The notes beneath the pieces were generated by a model, which was given only the letters and a program-made list of their open reading frames with translations, searched no databases and was not told the origin of the DNA. The position numbers and the translations under genes are program-made. From contig JAJQJQ010000034.1 in the NCBI GenBank assembly GCA_028622995.1, positions 1,364,001 through 1,428,000 of the forward strand: a stretch of DNA of 64,000 nt, given 5' to 3'. The stretch comes from Panagrolaimus kolymaensis (lineage: Eukaryota; Nematoda; Chromadorea; Rhabditida; Panagrolaimidae). Shown here one piece after another: positions 46,201-61,200 of this stretch (position 1 is its first letter; each line of letters begins with the position of its first letter).

Positions 46201-49200
46201 TATTTTAATTTCTGAACCTGGCAAAATTAGAGATGAAGATTTTATTGAATTAAAAGGACCTCAGAAAATAAAATAAAAGTCTCCTCTTTTGTAGAGTCAA
46301 ACATAGCAAATTTGCTTTTGATTTTTAACTAAAAATATTTATTTTAATTTCTGAACCTGCCAAAACGGGTGATGACTATTTTTTATGAATAAATAGGATC
46401 TTCAGAAGAAAAAATAAATGTCTCCTCTTTTGTAGAGTCAAACAAAGCAAATTTGCTTTTGATTTTTTACTAAAAATATTTATTTTAATTTCTGAACCTG
46501 CCAAAACGGGTGATGACTATTTTTTATGAATAAATAGGATCTTCAGAAGAAAAAATAAATGTCTCCTCTTTTGTAGAGTCAAACATAGCAAATTTGCTTT
46601 TGATTTTTAACTAAAAATATTTATTTTAATTTCTGAACCTGGCAAAATTAGAGATGAAGATTTTATTGAATTAAAAGGACCTCAAAAAATAAAACAAAAG
46701 TCTCCTCTTTTGTAGAGTCAAACATAGCAAATTTGCTTTTGATTTTTAACTAAAAATATTTATTTTAATTTCTGAACCTGCCAAAACGGGTGATGACTAT
46801 TTTTTATGAATAAATAGGATCTTCAGAAGAAAAAATAAATGTCTCCTCTTTTGTAGAGTCAAACATAGCAAATTTGCTTTTGATTTTTAACTAAAAATAT
46901 TTATTTTAATTTCTGAACCTGGCAAATTTAGAGATGAAGATTTTATTGAATTAAAAGGACCTCAAAAAATAAAACAAAAGTCTCCTCTTTTGTAGAGTCA
47001 AACAAAGCAAATTTGCTTTTGATTTTTTACTAAAAATATTTATTTTAATTTCTGAACCTGCCAAAACGGGTGATGACTATTTTTTATGAATAAATAGGAT
47101 CTTCAGAAGAAAAAATAAATGTCTCCTCTTTTGTAGAGTCAAACATAGCAAATTTGCTTTTGATTTTTTACTAAAAATATTTATTTTAATTTCTGAACCT
47201 GGCAAAATTAGAGATGAAGATTTTATTGAATTAAAAGGACCTCAAAAAATAAAATAAAAGTCTCCTCTTTTGTAGTGTCAAACATAGCAAATTTGCTTTT
47301 GATTTTTTACTAAAAATATTTATTTTAATTTCTGAACCTGCCAAAACGGGTGATGACTATTTTTTATGAATAAATAGGATCTTCAGAAGAAAAAATAAAT
47401 GTCTCCTCTTTTGTAGAGTCAAACATAGCAAATTTGCTTTTGATTTTTAACTAAAAATATTTATTTTAATTTCTGAACCTGGCAAATTTAGAGATGAAGA
47501 TTTTATTGAATTAAAAGGACCTCAAAAAATAAAACAAAAGTCTCCTCTTTTGTAGAGTCAAACAAAGCAAATTTGCTTTTGATTTTTTACTAAAAATATT
47601 TATTTTAATTTCTGAACCTGGCAAAATTAGAGATGAAGATTTTATTGAATTAAAAGGACCTCAAAAAATAAAACAAAAGTCTCCTCTTTTGTAGAGTCAA
47701 ACATAGCAAATTTGCTTTTGATTTTTAACTAAAAATATTTATTTTAATTTCTGAACCTGGCAAAATTAGAGATGAAGATTTTATTGAATTAAAAGGACCT
47801 CAAAAAATAAAACAAAAGTCTCCTCTTTTGTAGAGTCAAACAAAGCAAATTTGCTTTTGATTTTTTACTAAAAATGTTTATTTTAATTTCTGAACCTGGC
47901 AAAATTAGAGATGAAGATTTTATTGAATTAAAAGGACCTCAAAAAATAAAATAAAAGTCTCCTCTTTTGTAGTGTCAAACATAGCAAATTTGCTTTTGAT
48001 TTTTAACTAAAAATATTTATTTTAATTTCTGAACCTGGCAAAATTAGAGATGAAGATTTTATTGAATTAAAAGGACCTCAAAAAATAAAACAAAAGTCTC
48101 CTCTTTTGTAGAGTCAAACATAGCAAATTTGCTTTTGATTTTTAACTAAAAATATTTATTTTAATTTCTGAACCTGCCAAAACGGGTGATGACTATTTTT
48201 TATGAATAAATAGGATCTTCAGAAGAAAAAATAAATGTCTCCTCTTTTGTAGAGTCAAACATAGCAAATTTGCTTTTGATTTTTAACTAAAAATATTTAT
48301 TTTAATTTCTGAACCTGGCAAATTTAGAGATGAAGATTTTATTGAATTAAAAGGACCTCAAAAAATAAAACAAAAGTCTCCTCTTTTGTAGAGTCAAACA
48401 AAGCAAATTTGCTTTTGATTTTTTACTAAAAATATTTATTTTAATTTCTGAACCTGCCAAAACGGGTGATGACTATTTTTTATGAATAAATAGGATCTTC
48501 AGAAGAAAAAATAAATGTCTCCTCTTTTGTAGAGTCAAACATAGCAAATTTGCTTTTGATTTTTTACTAAAAATATTTATTTTAATTTCTGAACCTGGCA
48601 AAATTAGAGATGAAGATTTTATTGAATTAAAAGGACCTCAAAAAATAAAATAAAAGTCTCCTCTTTTGTAGTGTCAAACATAGCAAATTTGCTTTTGATT
48701 TTTTACTAAAAATATTTATTTTAATTTCTGAACCTGCCAAAACGGGTGATGACTATTTTTTATGAATAAATAGGATCTTCAGAAGAAAAAATAAATGTCT
48801 CCTCTTTTGTAGAGTCAAACATAGCAAATTTGCTTTTGATTTTTAACTAAAAATATTTATTTTAATTTCTGAACCTGGCAAATTTAGAGATGAAGATTTT
48901 ATTGAATTAAAAGGACCTCAAAAAATAAAATAAAAGTCTCCTCTTTTGTAGAGTCAAACATAGCAAATTTGCTTTTGATTTTTAACTAAAAATATTTATT
49001 TTAATTTCTGAACCTGGCAAAATTAGAGATGAAGATTTTAGTGAATTAAAAGGACCTCAAAAAATAAAACAAAAGTCTCCTCTTTTGTAGAGTCAAACAA
49101 AGCAAATTTGCTTTTGATTTTTTACTAAAAATATTTATTTAAATTTCTGAACCTGGCAAAATTAGAGATGAAGATTTTATTGAATTAAAAGGACCTCAAA

Positions 49201-52200
49201 AAATAAAACAAAAGTCTCCTCTTTTGTAGAGTCAAACATAGCAAATTTGCTTTTGATTTTTAACTAAAAATATTTATTTTAATTTCTGAACCTGGCAAAA
49301 TTAGAGATGAAGATTTTATTGAATTAAAAGGACCTCAAAAAATAAAACAAAAGTCTCCTCTTTTGTAGAGTCAAACAAAGCAAATTTGCTTTTGATTTTT
49401 TACTAAAAATATTTATTTAAATTTCTGAACCTGGCAAAATTAGAGATGAAGATTTTATTGAATTAAAAGGACCTCAAAAAATAAAACAAAAGTCTCCTCT
49501 TTTGTAGAGTCAAACATAGCAAATTTGCTTTTGATTTTTAACTAAAAATATTTATTTTAATTTCTGAACCTGGCAAAATTAGAGATGAAGATTTTAGTGA
49601 ATTAAAAGGACCTCAAAAAATAAAACAAAAGTCTCCTCTTTTGTAGAGTCAAACAAAGCAAATTTGCTTTTGATTTTTTACTAAAAATATTTATTTAAAT
49701 TTCTGAACCTGGCAAAATTAGAGATGAAGATTTTATTGAATTAAAAGGACCTCAAAAAATAAAACAAAAGTCTCCTCTTTTGTAGAGTCAAACATAGCAA
49801 ATTTGCTTTTGATTTTTAACTAAAAATATTTATTTTAATTTCTGAACCTGGCAAAATTAGAGATGAAGATTTTATTGAATTAAAAGGACCTCAAAAAATA
49901 AAACAAAAGTCTCCTCTTTTGTAGAGTCAAACAAAGCAAATTTGCTTTTGATTTTTTACTAAAAATATTTATTTTAATTTCTGAACCTGGCAAAATTAGA
50001 GATGAAGATTTTAGTGAATTAAAAGGACCTCAAAAAATAAAACAAAAGTCTCCTCTTTTGTAGAGTCAAACAAAGCAAATTTGCTTTTGATTTTTTACTA
50101 AAAATATTTATTTTAATTTCTGAACCTGCCAAAACGGGTGATGACTATTTTTTATGAATAAATAGGATCTTCAGAAGAAAAAATAAATGTCTCCTCTTTT
50201 GTAGAGTCAAACATAGCAAATTTGCTTTTGATTTTTAACTAAAAATATTTATTTTAATTTCTGAACCTGGCAAAATTAGAGATGAAGATTTTATTGAATT
50301 AAAAGGACCTCAAAAAATAAAACAAAAGTCTCCTCTTTTGTAGAGTCAAACAAAGCAAATTTTCTTTTGATTTTTTACTAAAAATATTTATTTAAATTTC
50401 TGAACCTGGCAAAATTAGAGATGAAGATTTTATTGAATTAAAAGGACCTCAAAAAATAAAACAAAAGTCTCCTCTTTTGTAGAGTCAAACATAGCAAATT
50501 TGCTTTTGATTTTTAACTAAAAATATTTATTTTAATTTCTGAACCTGGCAAAATTAGAGATGAAGATTTTATTGAATTAAAAGGACCTCAAAAAATAAAA
50601 CAAAAGTCTCCTCTTTTGTAGAGTCAAACAAAGCAAATTTGCTTTTGATTTTTTACTAAAAATATTTATTTTAATTTCTGAACCTGGCAAAATTAGAGAT
50701 GAAGATTTTATTGAATTAAAAGGACCTCAAAAAATAAAATAAAAGTCTCCTCTTTTGTAGAGTCAAACATAGCAAATTTGCTTTTGATTTTTAACTAAAA
50801 ATATTTATTTAAATTTCTGAACCTGGCAAAATTAGAGATGAAGATTTTATTGAATTAAAAGGACCTCAAAAAATAAAACAAAAGTCTCCTCTTTTGTAGA
50901 GTCAAACAAAGCAAATTTGCTTTTGATTTTTTACTAAAAATATTTATTTTAATTTCTGAACCTGCCAAAACGGGTGATGACTATTTTTTATGAATAAATA
51001 GGATCTTCAGAAAAAAAAATAAATGTCTCCTCTTTTGTAGAGTCAAACATAGCAAATTTGCTTTTGATTTTTAACTAAAAATATTTATTTTAATTTCTGA
51101 ACCTGGCAAAATTAGAGATGAAGATTTTATTGAATTAAAAGGACCTCAAAAAATAAAACAAAAGTCTCCTCTTTTGTAGAGTCAAACAAAGCAAATTTGC
51201 TTTTGATTTTTTACTAAAAATATTTATTTAAATTTCTGAACCTGGCAAAATTAGAGATGAAGATTTTATTGAATTAAAAGGACCTCAAAAAATAAAACAA
51301 AAGTCTCCTCTTTTGTAGAGTCAAACAAAGCAAATTTGCTTTTGATTTTTTACTAAAAATATTTATTTAAATTTCTGAACCTGGCAAAATTAGAGATGAA
51401 GATTTTATTGAATTAAAAGGACCTCAAAAAATAAAACAAAAGTCTCCTCTTTTGTAGAGTCAAACAAAGCAAATTTGCTTTTGATTTTTTACTAAAAATA
51501 TTTATTTTAATTTCTGAACCTGCCAAAACGGGTGATGACTATTTTTTATGAATAAATAGGATCTTCAGAAGAAAAAATAAATGTCTCCTCTTTTGTAGAG
51601 TCAAACATAGCAAATTTGCTTTTGATTTTTAACTAAAAATATTTATTTTAATTTCTGAACCTGGCAAAATTAGAGATGAAGATTTTATTGAATTAAAAGG
51701 ACCTCAAAAAATAAAACAAAAGTCTCCTCTTTTGTAGAGTCAAACAAAGCAAATTTGCTTTTGATTTTTTACTAAAAATATTTATTTAACTTTCTGAACC
51801 TGGCAAAATTAGAGATGAAGATTTTATTGAATTAAAAGGACCTCAAAAAATAAAACAAAAGTCTCCTCTTTTGTAGAGTCAAACAAAGCAAATTTGCTTT
51901 TGATTTTTTACTAAAAATATTTATTTTAATTTCTGAACCTGCCAAAACGGGTGATGACTATTTTTTATGAATAAATAGGATCTTCAGAAGAAAAAATAAA
52001 TGTCTCCTCTTTTGTAGAGTCAAACATAGCAAATTTGCTTTTGATTTTTAACTAAAAATATTTATTTAACTTTCTGAACCTGGCAAAATTAGAGATGAAG
52101 ATTTTATTGAATTAAAAGGACCTCAAAAAATAAAACAAAAGTCTCCTCTTTTGTAGAGTCAAACAAAGCAAATTTGCTTTTGATTTTTTACTAAAAATAT

Positions 52201-55200
52201 TTATTTAACTTTCTGAACCTGGCAAAATTAGAGATGAAGATTTTATTGAATTAAAAGGACCTCAAAAAATAAAACAAAAGTCTCCTCTTTTGTAGAGTCA
52301 AACATAGCAAATTTGCTTTTGATTTTTAACTAAAAATATTTATTTTAATTTCTGAACCTGGCAAAATTAGAGATGAAGATTTTATTGAATTAAAAGGACC
52401 TCAAAAAATAAAACAAAAGTCTCCTCTTTTGTAGAGTCAAACAAAGCAAATTTGCTTTTGATTTTTTACTAAAAATATTTATTTAAATTTCTGAACCTGG
52501 CAAAATTAGAGATGAAGATTTTATTGAATTAAAAGGACCTCAAAAAATAAAACAAAAGTCTCCTCTTTTGTAGAGTCAAACAAAGCAAATTTGCTTTTGA
52601 TTTTTTACTAAAAATATTTATTTAAATTTCTGAACCTGGCAAAATTAGAGATGAAGATTTTATTGAATTAAAAGGACCTCAGAAAATAAAATAAAAGTCT
52701 CCTCTTTTGTAGAGTCAAACATAGCAAATTTGCTTTTGATTTTTAACTAAAAATATTTATTTTAATTTCTGAACCTGCCAAAACGGGTGATGACTATTTT
52801 TTATGAATAAATAGGATCTTCAGAAGAAAAAATAAATGTCTCCTCTTTTGTAGAGTCAAACATAGCAAATTTGCTTTTGATTTTTAACTAAAAATATTTA
52901 TTTTAATTTCTGAACCTGGCAAATTTAGAGATGAAGATTTTATTGAATTAAAAGGACCTCAAAAAATAAAACAAAAGTCTCCTCTTTTGTAGAGTCAAAC
53001 ATAGCAAATTTGCTTTTGATTTTTAACTAAAAATATTTATTTTAATTTCTGAACCTGGCAAAATTAGAGATGAAGATTTTATTGAATTAAAAGGACCTCA
53101 AAAAATAAAATAAAAGTCTCCTCTTTTGTAGAGTCAAACATAGCAAATTTGCTTTTGATTTTTAACTAAAATTATTTATTTTAATTTCTGAACCTGGCAA
53201 AATTAGAGATGAAGATTTTATTGAATTAAAAGGACCTCAAAAAATAAAACAAAAGTCTCCTCTTTTGTAGAGTCAAACAAAGCAAATTTGCTTTTGATTT
53301 TTTACTAAAAATATTTATTTTAATTTCTGAACCTGCCAAAACGGGTGATGACTATTTTTTATGAATAAATAGGATCTTCAGAAGAAAAAATAAATGTCTC
53401 CTCTTTTGTAGAGTCAAACATAGCAAATTTGCTTTTGATTTTTAACTAAAAATATTTATTTTAATTTCTGAACCTGGCAAAATTAGAGATGAAGATTTTA
53501 TTGAATTAAAAGGACCTCAAAAAATAAAACAAAAGTCTCCTCTTTTGTAGAGTCAAACAAAGCAAATTTGCTTTTGATTTTTTACTAAAAATATTTATTT
53601 AAATTTCTGAACCTGGCAAAATTAGAGATGAAGATTTTATTGAATTAAAAGGACCTCAAAAAATAAAACAAAAGTCTCCTCTTTTGTAGAGTCAAACAAA
53701 GCAAATTTGCTTTTGATTTTTTACTAAAAATATTTATTTAAATTTCTGAACCTGGCAAAATTAGAGATGAAGATTTTATTGAATTAAAAGGACCTCAAAA
53801 AATAAAACAAAAGTCTCCTCTTTTGTAGAGTCAAACAAAGCAAATTTGCTTTTGATTTTTTACTAAAAATATTTATTTAAATTTCTGAACCTGGCAAAAT
53901 TAGAGATGAAGATTTTATTGAATTAAAAGGACCTCAAAAAATAAAACAAAAGTCTCCTCTTTTGTAGAGTCAAACAAAGCAAATTTGCTTTTGATTTTTT
54001 ACTAAAAATATTTATTTAAATTTCTGAACCTGGCAAAATTAGAGATGAAGATTTTATTGAATTAAAAGGACCTCAAAAAATAAAACAAAAGTCTCCTCTT
54101 TTGTAGAGTCAAACAAAGCAAATTTGCTTTTGATTTTTAACTAAAAATATTTATTTTAATTTCTGAACCTGGCAAAATTAGAGATGAAGATTTTATTGAA
54201 TTAAAAGGACCTCAAAAAATAAAACAAAAGTCTCCTCTTTTGTAGAGTCAAACAAAGCAAATTTGCTTTTGATTTTTTACTAAAAATATTTATTTAAATT
54301 TCTGAACCTGGCAAAATTAGAGATGAAGATTTTATTGAATTAAAAGGACCTCAAAAAATAAAACAAAAGTCTCCTCTTTTGTAGAGTCAAACAAAGCAAA
54401 TTTGCTTTTGATTTTTTACTAAAAATATTTATTTTAATTTCTGAACCTGCCAAAACGGGTGATGACTATTTTTTATGAATAAATAGGATCTTCAGAAGAA
54501 AAAATAAATGTCTCCTCTTTTGTAGAGTCAAACATAGCAAATTTGCTTTTGATTTTTAACTAAAAATATTTATTTTAATTTCTGAACCTGGCAAAATTAG
54601 AGATGAAGATTTTATTGAATTAAAAGGACCTCAAAAAATAAAACAAAAGTCTCCTCTTTTGTAGAGTCAAACAAAGCAAATTTGCTTTTGATTTTTTACT
54701 AAAAATATTTATTTAAATTTCTGAACCTGGCAAAATTAGAGATGAAGATTTTATTGAATTAAAAGGACCTCAAAAAATAAAACAAAAGTCTCCTCTTTTG
54801 TAGAGTCAAACAAAGCAAATTTGCTTTTGATTTTTTACTAAAAATATTTATTTTAATTTCTGAACCTGCCAAAACGGGTGATGACTATTTTTATGAATAA
54901 ATAGGATCTTCAGAAGAAAAAATAAATGTCTCCTCTTTTGTAGAGTCAAACATAGCAAATTTGCTTTTGATTTTTAACTAAAAATATTTATTTTAATTTC
55001 TGAACCTGCCAAAACGGGTGATGACTATTTTTTATGAATAAATAGGATCTTCAGAAGAAAAAATAAATGTCTCCTCTTTTGTAGAGTCAAACATAGCAAA
55101 TTTGCTTTTGATTTTTAACTAAAAATATTTATTTTAATTTCTGAACCTGGCAAAATTAGAGATGAAGATTTTATTGAATTAAAAGGACCTCAAAAAATAA

Positions 55201-58200
55201 AACAAAAGTCTCCTCTTTTGTAGAGTCAAACAAAGCAAATTTGCTTTTGATTTTTTACTAAAAATATTTATTTTAATTTCTGAACCTGGCAAAATTAGAG
55301 ATGAAGATTTTATTGAATTAAAAGGACCTCAGAAAATAAAATAAAAGTCTCCTCTTTTGTAGAGTCAAACATAGCAAATTTGCTTTTGATTTTTAACTAA
55401 AAATATTTATTTTAATTTCTGAACCTGCCAAAACGGGTGATGACTATTTTTTATGAATAAATAGGATCTTCAGAAGAAAAAATAAATGTCTCCTCTTTTG
55501 TAGAGTCAAACATAGCAAATTTGCTTTTGATTTTTAACTAAAAATATTTATTTTAATTTCTGAACCTGGCAAAATTAGAGATGAAGATTTTATTGAATTA
55601 AAAGGACCTCAAAAAATAAAACAAAAGTCTCCTCTTTTGTAGAGTCAAACAAAGCAAATTTGCTTTTGATTTTTTACTAAAAATATTTATTTTAATTTCT
55701 GAACCTGGCAAAATTAGAGATGAAGATTTTATTGAATTAAAAGGACCTCAGAAAATAAAATAAAAGTCTCCTCTTTTGTAGAGTCAAACATAGCAAATTT
55801 GCTTTTGATTTTTAACTAAAAATATTTATTTTAATTTCTGAACCTGCCAAAACGGGTGATGACTATTTTTTATGAATAAATAGGATCTTCAGAAGAAAAA
55901 ATAAATGTCTCCTCTTTTGTAGAGTCAAACATAGCAAATTTGCTTTTGATTTTTAACTAAAAATATTTATTTTAATTTCTGAACCTGGCAAAATTAGAGA
56001 TGAAGATTTTATTGAATTAAAAGGACCTCAAAAAATAAAACAAAAGTCTCCTCTTTTGTAGAGTCAAACAAAGCAAATTTGCTTTTGATTTTTTACTAAA
56101 AATATTTATTTTAATTTCTGAACCTGGCAAAATTAGAGATGAAGATTTTATTGAATTAAAAGCACCTCAGAAAATAAAATAAAAGTCTCCTCTTTTGTAA
56201 AGTCAAACATAGCAAATTTGCTTTTGATTTTTAACTAAAAATATTTATTTTAATTTCTGAACCTGCCAAAACGGGTGATGACTATTTTTTATGAATAAAT
56301 AGGATCTTCAGAAGAAAAAATAAATGTCTCCTCTTTTGTAGAGTCAAACATAGCAAATTTGCTTTTGATTTTTAACTAAAAATATTTATTTTAATTTCTG
56401 AACCTGGCAAAATTAGAGATGAAGATTTTATTGAATTAAAAGGACCTCAGAAAATAAAATAAAAGTCTCCTCTTTTGTAGAGTCAAACATAGCAAATTTG
56501 CTTTTGATTTTTAACTAAAAATATTTATTTTAATTTCTGAACCTGCCAAAACGGGTGATGACTATTTTTTATGAATAAATAGGATCTTCAGAAGAAAAAA
56601 TAAATGTCTCCTCTTTTGTAGAGTCAAACATAGCAAATTTGCTTTTGATTTTTAACTAAAAATATTTATTTTAATTTCTGAACCTGGCAAAATTAGAGAT
56701 GAAGATTTTATTGAATTAAAAGGACCTCAGAAAATAAAATAAAAGTCTCCTCTTTTGTAGAGTCAAACAAAGCAAATTTGCTTTTGATTTTTTACTAAAA
56801 ATATTTATTTTAATTTCTGAACCTGCCAAAACGGGTGATGACTATTTTTTATGAATAAATAGGATCTTCAGAAGAAAAAATAAATGTCTCCTCTTTTGTA
56901 GAGTCAAACATAGCAAATTTGCTTTTGATTTTTAACTAAAAATATTTATTTTAATTTCTGAACCTGGCAAAATTAGAGATGAAGATTTTATTGAATTAAA
57001 AGGACCTCAGAAAATAAAATAAAAGTCTCCTCTTTTGTAGAGTCAAACAAAGCAAATTTGCTTTTGATTTTTTACTAAAAATATTTATTTTAATTTCTGA
57101 ACCTGCCAAAACGGGTGATGACTATTTTTTATGAATAAATAGGATCTTCAGAAGAAAAAATAAATGTCTCCTCTTTTGTAGAGTCAAACATAGCAAATTT
57201 GCTTTTGATTTTTAACTAAAAATATTTATTTTAATTTCTGAACCTGGCAAAATTAGAGATGAAGATTTTATTGAATTAAAAGGACCTCAGAAAATAAAAT
57301 AAAAGTCTCCTCTTTTGTAGAGTCAAACATAGCAAATTTGCTTTTGATTTTTAACTAAAAATATTTATTTTAATTTCTGAACCTGGCAAAATTAGAGATG
57401 AAGATTTTATTGAATTAAAAGGACCTCAAAAAATAAAACAAAAGTCTCCTCTTTTGTAGAGTCAAACAAAGCAAATTTGCTTTTGATTTTTTACTAAAAA
57501 TATTTATTTAAATTTCTGAACCTGGCAAAATTAGAGATGAAGATTTTATTGAATTAAAAGGACCTCAAAAAATAAAACAAAAGTCTCCTCTTTTGTAGAG
57601 TCAAACAAAGCAAATTTGCTTTTGATTTTTTACTAAAAATATTTATTTTAATTTCTGAACCTGCCAAAACGGGTGATGACTATTTTTTATGAATAAATAG
57701 GATCTTCAGAAGAAAAAATAAATGTCTCCTCTTTTGTAGAGTCAAACATAGCAAATTTGCTTTTGATTTTTAACTAAAAATATTTATTTTAATTTCTGAA
57801 CCTGGCAAAATTAGAGATGAAGATTTTATTGAATTAAAAGGACCTCAAAAAATAAAACAAAAGTCTCCTCTTTTGTAGAGTCAAACAAAGCAAATTTGCT
57901 TTTGATTTTTTACTAAAAATATTTATTTAAATTTCTGAACCTGGCAAAATTAGAGATGAAGATTTTATTGAATTAAAAGGACCTCAAAAAATAAAACAAA
58001 AGTCTCCTCTTTTGTAGAGTCAAACAAAGCAAATTTGCTTTTGATTTTTTACTAAAAATATTTATTTTAATTTCTGAACCTGCCAAAACGGGTGATGACT
58101 ATTTTTTATGAATAAATAGGATCTTCAGAAGAAAAAATAAATGTCTCCTCTTTTGTAGAGTCAAACATAGCAAATTTGCTTTTGATTTTTAACTAAAAAT

Positions 58201-61200
58201 ATTTATTTTAATTTCTGAACCTGGCAAAATTAGAGATGAAGATTTTATTGAATTAAAAGGACCTCAAAAAATAAAACAAAAGTCTCCTCTTTTGTAGAGT
58301 CAAACAAAGCAAATTTGCTTTTGATTTTTTACTAAAAATATTTATTTAAATTTCTGAACCTGGCAAAATTAGAGATGAAGATTTTATTGAATTAAAAGGA
58401 CCTCAAAAAATAAAACAAAAGTCTCCTCTTTTGTAGAGTCAAACAAAGCAAATTTGCTTTTGATTTTTAACTAAAAATATTTATTTTAATTTCTGAACCT
58501 GCCAAAACGGGTGATGACTATTTTTTATGAATAAATAGGATCTTCAGAAGAAAAAACAAAAGTCTCCTCTTTTGTAGAGTCAAACATAGCAAATTTGCTT
58601 TTGATTTTTAACTAAAAATATTTATTTTAATTTCTGAACCTGCCAAAACGGGTGATGACTATTTTTTATGAATAAATAGGATCTTCAGAAGAAAAAACAA
58701 AAGTCTCCTCTTTTGTAGAGTCAAACAAAGCAAATTTGCTTTTGATTTTTTACTAAAAATATTTATTTTAATTTCTGATCCTGGCAAAATTAGAGATGAA
58801 GATTTTATTGAATTAAAAGGACCTCAAAAAATAAAACAAAAGTCTCCTCTTTTGTAGAGTCAAACATAGCAAATTTGCTTTTGATTTTTAACTAAAAATA
58901 TTTATTTTAATTTCTGAACCTGGCAAAATTAGAGATGAAGATTTTATTGAATTAAAAGGACCTCAAAAAATAAAATAAAAGTCTCCTCTTTTGTAGAGTC
59001 AAACATAGCAAATTTGCTTTTGATTTTTAACTAAAAATATTTATTTTAATTTCTGAACCTGGCAAAATTAGAGATGAAGATTTTATTGAATTAAAAGGAC
59101 CTCAAAAAATAAAACAAAAGTCTCCTCTTTTGTAGAGTCAAACATAGCAAATTTGCTTTTGATTTTTAACTAAAAATATTTATTTTAATTTCTGAACCTG
59201 GCAAAATTAGAGATGAAGATTTTATTGAATTAAAAGGACCTCAAAAAATAAAATAAAAGTCTCCTCTTTTGTAGAGTCAAACATAGCAAATTTGCTTTTG
59301 ATTTTTAACTAAAATTATTTATTTTAATTTCTGAACCTGGCAAAATTAGAGATGAAGATTTTATTGAATTAAAAGGACCACAAAAAATAAAACAAAAGTC
59401 TCCTCTTTTGTAGAGTCAAACAAAGCAAATTTGCTTTTGATTTTTTACTAAAAATATTTATTTTAATTTTTGAACCTGCCAAAACGGGTGATGACTATTT
59501 TTTATGAATAAATAGGATCTTCAGAAGAAAAAATAAATGTCTCCTCTTTTGTAGAGTCAAACATAGCAAATTTGTATTTTGATTTTTAACTAAAAATATT
59601 TATTTTAATTTCTGAACCTGGCAAAATTAGAGATGAAGATTTTATTGAATTAAAAGGACCTCAAAAAATAAAACAAAAGTCTCCTCTTTTGTAGAGTCAA
59701 ACAAAGCAAATTTGCTTTTGATTTTTTACTAAAAATATTTATTTAAATTTCTGAACCTGGCAAAATTAGAGATGAAGATTTTATTGAATTAAAAGGACCT
59801 CAAAAAATAAAACAAAAGTCTCCTCTTTTGTAGAGTCAAACAAAGCAAATTTGCTTTTGATTTTTTACTAAAAATATTTATTTAAATTTCTGAACCTGGC
59901 AAAATTAGAGATGAAGATTTTATTGAATTAAAAGGACCTCAAAAAATAAAACAAAAGTCTCCTCTTTTGTAGAGTCAAACAAAGCAAATTTGCTTTTGAT
60001 TTTTTACTAAAAATATTTATTTAAATTTCTGAACCTGGCAAAATTAGAGATGAAGATTTTATTGAATTAAAAGGACCTCAAAAAATAAAACAAAAGTCTC
60101 CTCTTTTGTAGAGTCAAACAAAGCAAATTTGCTTTTGATTTTTTACTAAAAATATTTATTTAAATTTCTGAACCTGGCAAAATTAGAGATGAAGATTTTA
60201 TTGAATTAAAAGGACCTCAGAAAATAAAATAAAAGTCTCCTCTTTTGTAGAGTCAAACATAGCAAATTTGCTTTTGATTTTTAACTAAAAATATTTATTT
60301 TAATTTCTGAACCTGGCAAAATTAGAGATGAAGATTTTATTGAATTAAAAGGACCTCAAAAAATAAAACAAAAGTCTCCTCTTTTGTAGAGTCAAACAAA
60401 GCAAATTTGCTTTTGATTTTTAACTAAAAATATTTATTTTAATTTCTGAACCTGGCAAAATTAGAGATGAAGATTTTATTGAATTAAAAGGACCTCAAAA
60501 AATAAAATAAAAGTCTCCTCTTTTGTAGAGTCAAACATAGCAAATTTGCTTTTGATTTTTTACTAAAAATATTTATTTTAATTTCTGAACCTGCCAAAAC
60601 GGGTGATGACTATTTTTTATGAATAAATAGGATCTTCAGAAGAAAAAATAAATGTCTCCTCTTTTGTAGAGTCAAACATAGCAAATTTGCTTTTGATTTT
60701 TAACTAAAAATATTTATTTTAATTTCTGAACCTGGCAAAATTAGAGATGAAGATTTTATTGAATTAAAAGGACCTCAAAAAATAAAACAAAAGTCTCCTC
60801 TTTTGTAGAGTCAAACAAAGCAAATTTGCTTTTGATTTTTTACTAAAAATATTTATTTAAATTTCTGAACCTGGCAAAATTAGAGATGAAGATTTTATTG
60901 AATTAAAAGGACCTCAAAAAATAAAACAAAAGTGTCCTCTTTTGTAGAGTCAAACAAAGCAAATTTGCTTTTGATTTTTTACTAAAAATATTTATTTTCA
61001 TTTCTGAACCTGGCAAATTTAGAGATGAAGATTTTATTGAATTAAAAGGACCTCAGAAAATAAAATAAAAGTCTCCTCTTTTGTAGAGTCAAACATAGCA
61101 AATTTGCTTTTGATTTTTTACTAAAAATATTTATTTAAATTTCTGAACCTGGCAAAATTAGAGATGAAGATTTTATTGAATTAAAAGGACCTCAAAAAAT